From an uncultured Dokdonia sp. (GTDB lineage: Bacteria > Bacteroidota > Bacteroidia > Flavobacteriales > Flavobacteriaceae): a DNA stretch of 6,375 nucleotides. The position numbers and the translations under genes are program-made. The number at the start of each line of letters is the position of its first letter. Positions within the stretch are counted from its first letter, which is position 1. The DNA is taken from contig CAKZKZ010000990.1 in NCBI GenBank assembly GCA_937124495.1, positions 1 through 6,375 of the forward strand, in the 5' to 3' direction. Of the stretch, positions 5,891 through 6,375 are shown piece after piece. Under the pieces are notes generated by a model. The model ran no database searches, was not told where the DNA came from, and worked only from the letters and a program-made list of their open reading frames with translations.

Positions 5891-6331
5891 TTACAAATCC
5901 AGTGTTATGGCTTCTGAATTAATACAAAACCGAAGTCCAGAAGGCGCAGGCCCATCGGGGAATACATGTCCCAAATGCGCATCACATGTACTACAGATTA
6001 TCTCTACCCGAATCATCCCAAATGTGGTGTCTTTAATAAAGCTAATTACATTATCCTTTATAGGTTCTGTAAAACTAGGCCATCCAGAACTAGAATTAAA
6101 TTTTCCTGAAGAATCAAAAAGTGCTGTATCACAACAGATACAACCATACACTCCGCTTTCAAAAATGCTGCAAAGCGCTCCTGTATGCGCTCTTTCTGTT
6201 CCTTTTAAACGTGTTATTCTATATTGTTCTTCCGTGAGTTGTTGTCGCCATTGCTCATCAGTTTTCTCAACGCGACGATCTGGAATAAGATTTCTATGAT
6301 TAGCAAATTTTATGACGTCGTTCCAGTTCAT
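5891..6331 (-). CDS. msrB: Peptide methionine-R-sulfoxide reductase MsrB
   Basis: Reduces methionine-R-sulfoxide, complementing the S-specific MsrA downstream. 146 residues, cytoplasmic, a normal single-domain length. The structural zinc site is two CxxC pairs: C64/C67 (CICC) and C113/C116 (CSTC). GWPSF (83-87), HLGHVFPDGP (119-128) and the catalytic C136 in RFCINSEAI are intact. The usual resolving cysteine just before GWPSF (GCGWPSF in E. coli MsrB) is a Ser here (S82). C54 or C66 could substitute, or thioredoxin could act directly on the sulfenic acid. The start ATG at 6331 is the only sensible one; directly upstream is a nearly pure A-tract on the coding strand, with no Shine-Dalgarno. 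A-rich leaders are known to aid translation in this phylum. msrA2 follows after 41 bases. Confidence 0.95.
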   Translation of the reverse strand: MNWNDVIKFANHRNLIPDRRVEKTDEQWRQQLTEEQYRITRLKGTERAHTGALCSIFESGVYGCICCDTALFDSSGKFNSSSGWPSFTEPIKDNVISFIKDTTFGMIRVEIICSTCDAHLGHVFPDGPAPSGLRFCINSEAITLDL

Positions 6332-6374
6332 TTTTTATTTTTTATTTTTTTTTTTTTTATCTTTTTTTTTTTTT
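6332..6374. repeat. Low-complexity poly-T/poly-A tract upstream of msrB
   Basis: The window ends in T-runs broken by single A or AT/C interruptions; the two longest are T14 at 6345-6358 and T13 at 6362-6374. On the msrB coding strand this is an A-tract touching the start codon. It would give an A-rich, unstructured leader and could be prone to slippage during replication, or to sequencing error. Confidence 0.8.
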
Positions 6375-6375
6375 C

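Noticed and set aside
5844..6299. Plus-strand open frame of 151 codons opposite msrB
   Set aside because: msrB on the other strand has all catalytic and zinc motifs; this frame shows none and is its antisense shadow.

Overview
The window looks like a low-GC chromosomal segment from a marine-type member of the Flavobacteriaceae (Bacteroidota). Four things support this: a secreted protein with a type IX secretion (T9SS) C-terminal sorting domain, absence of clear Shine-Dalgarno sequences, TAnnTTTG-type -7 promoter words, and Bacteroidota-style proteins throughout. Two copies of the palindrome GCTTTCGCGAAAGC are present. From memory such words are abundant in Dokdonia-like genomes, but the genus is not proven here.

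Left part, plus strand (1-2539): the last 31 codons of an unidentified gene, a strong GC-rich hairpin, the DNA-repair gene radA (complete, all motifs intact), and a 252-aa secreted protein with an N-terminal signal peptide, a beta-rich body and a T9SS sorting tail. This half ends at a bidirectional terminator whose stem overlaps or abuts the stop codons of two convergent genes.

Right part, minus strand (2561-6331): in transcription order msrB, msrA (copy 2, GCFWC type), a 102-aa protein with an N-terminal membrane or signal segment, an unrecognised 85-aa protein, msrA (copy 1, GCFWG type), a 161-aa secreted or outer-membrane beta-rich protein, and an AraC-family regulator. Gaps are 41, 165, 105, 23, 23 and 48 bases. 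This suggests an msrB-msrA2 unit, then a 102-aa gene with its own promoter-like word, then an 85-aa/msrA1/161-aa/araC unit. The common theme is repair of oxidised methionine: MsrA reduces the S-sulfoxide and MsrB the R-sulfoxide. The AraC protein is a candidate local regulator, by position only.

Points worth a second look are an in-frame loss in the MsrA2 active-site loop that removes the conserved Asp, a Ser in place of the usual MsrB resolving Cys, long A/T homopolymers directly upstream of msrB, the repeated palindrome (one copy inside radA), a possible minus-strand small RNA upstream of radA, and two unrecognised small proteins in the msr neighbourhood. I see no mobile element, CRISPR array, tRNA or rRNA. 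All gene-free gaps are shorter than 300 bases; the longest is 99-323.
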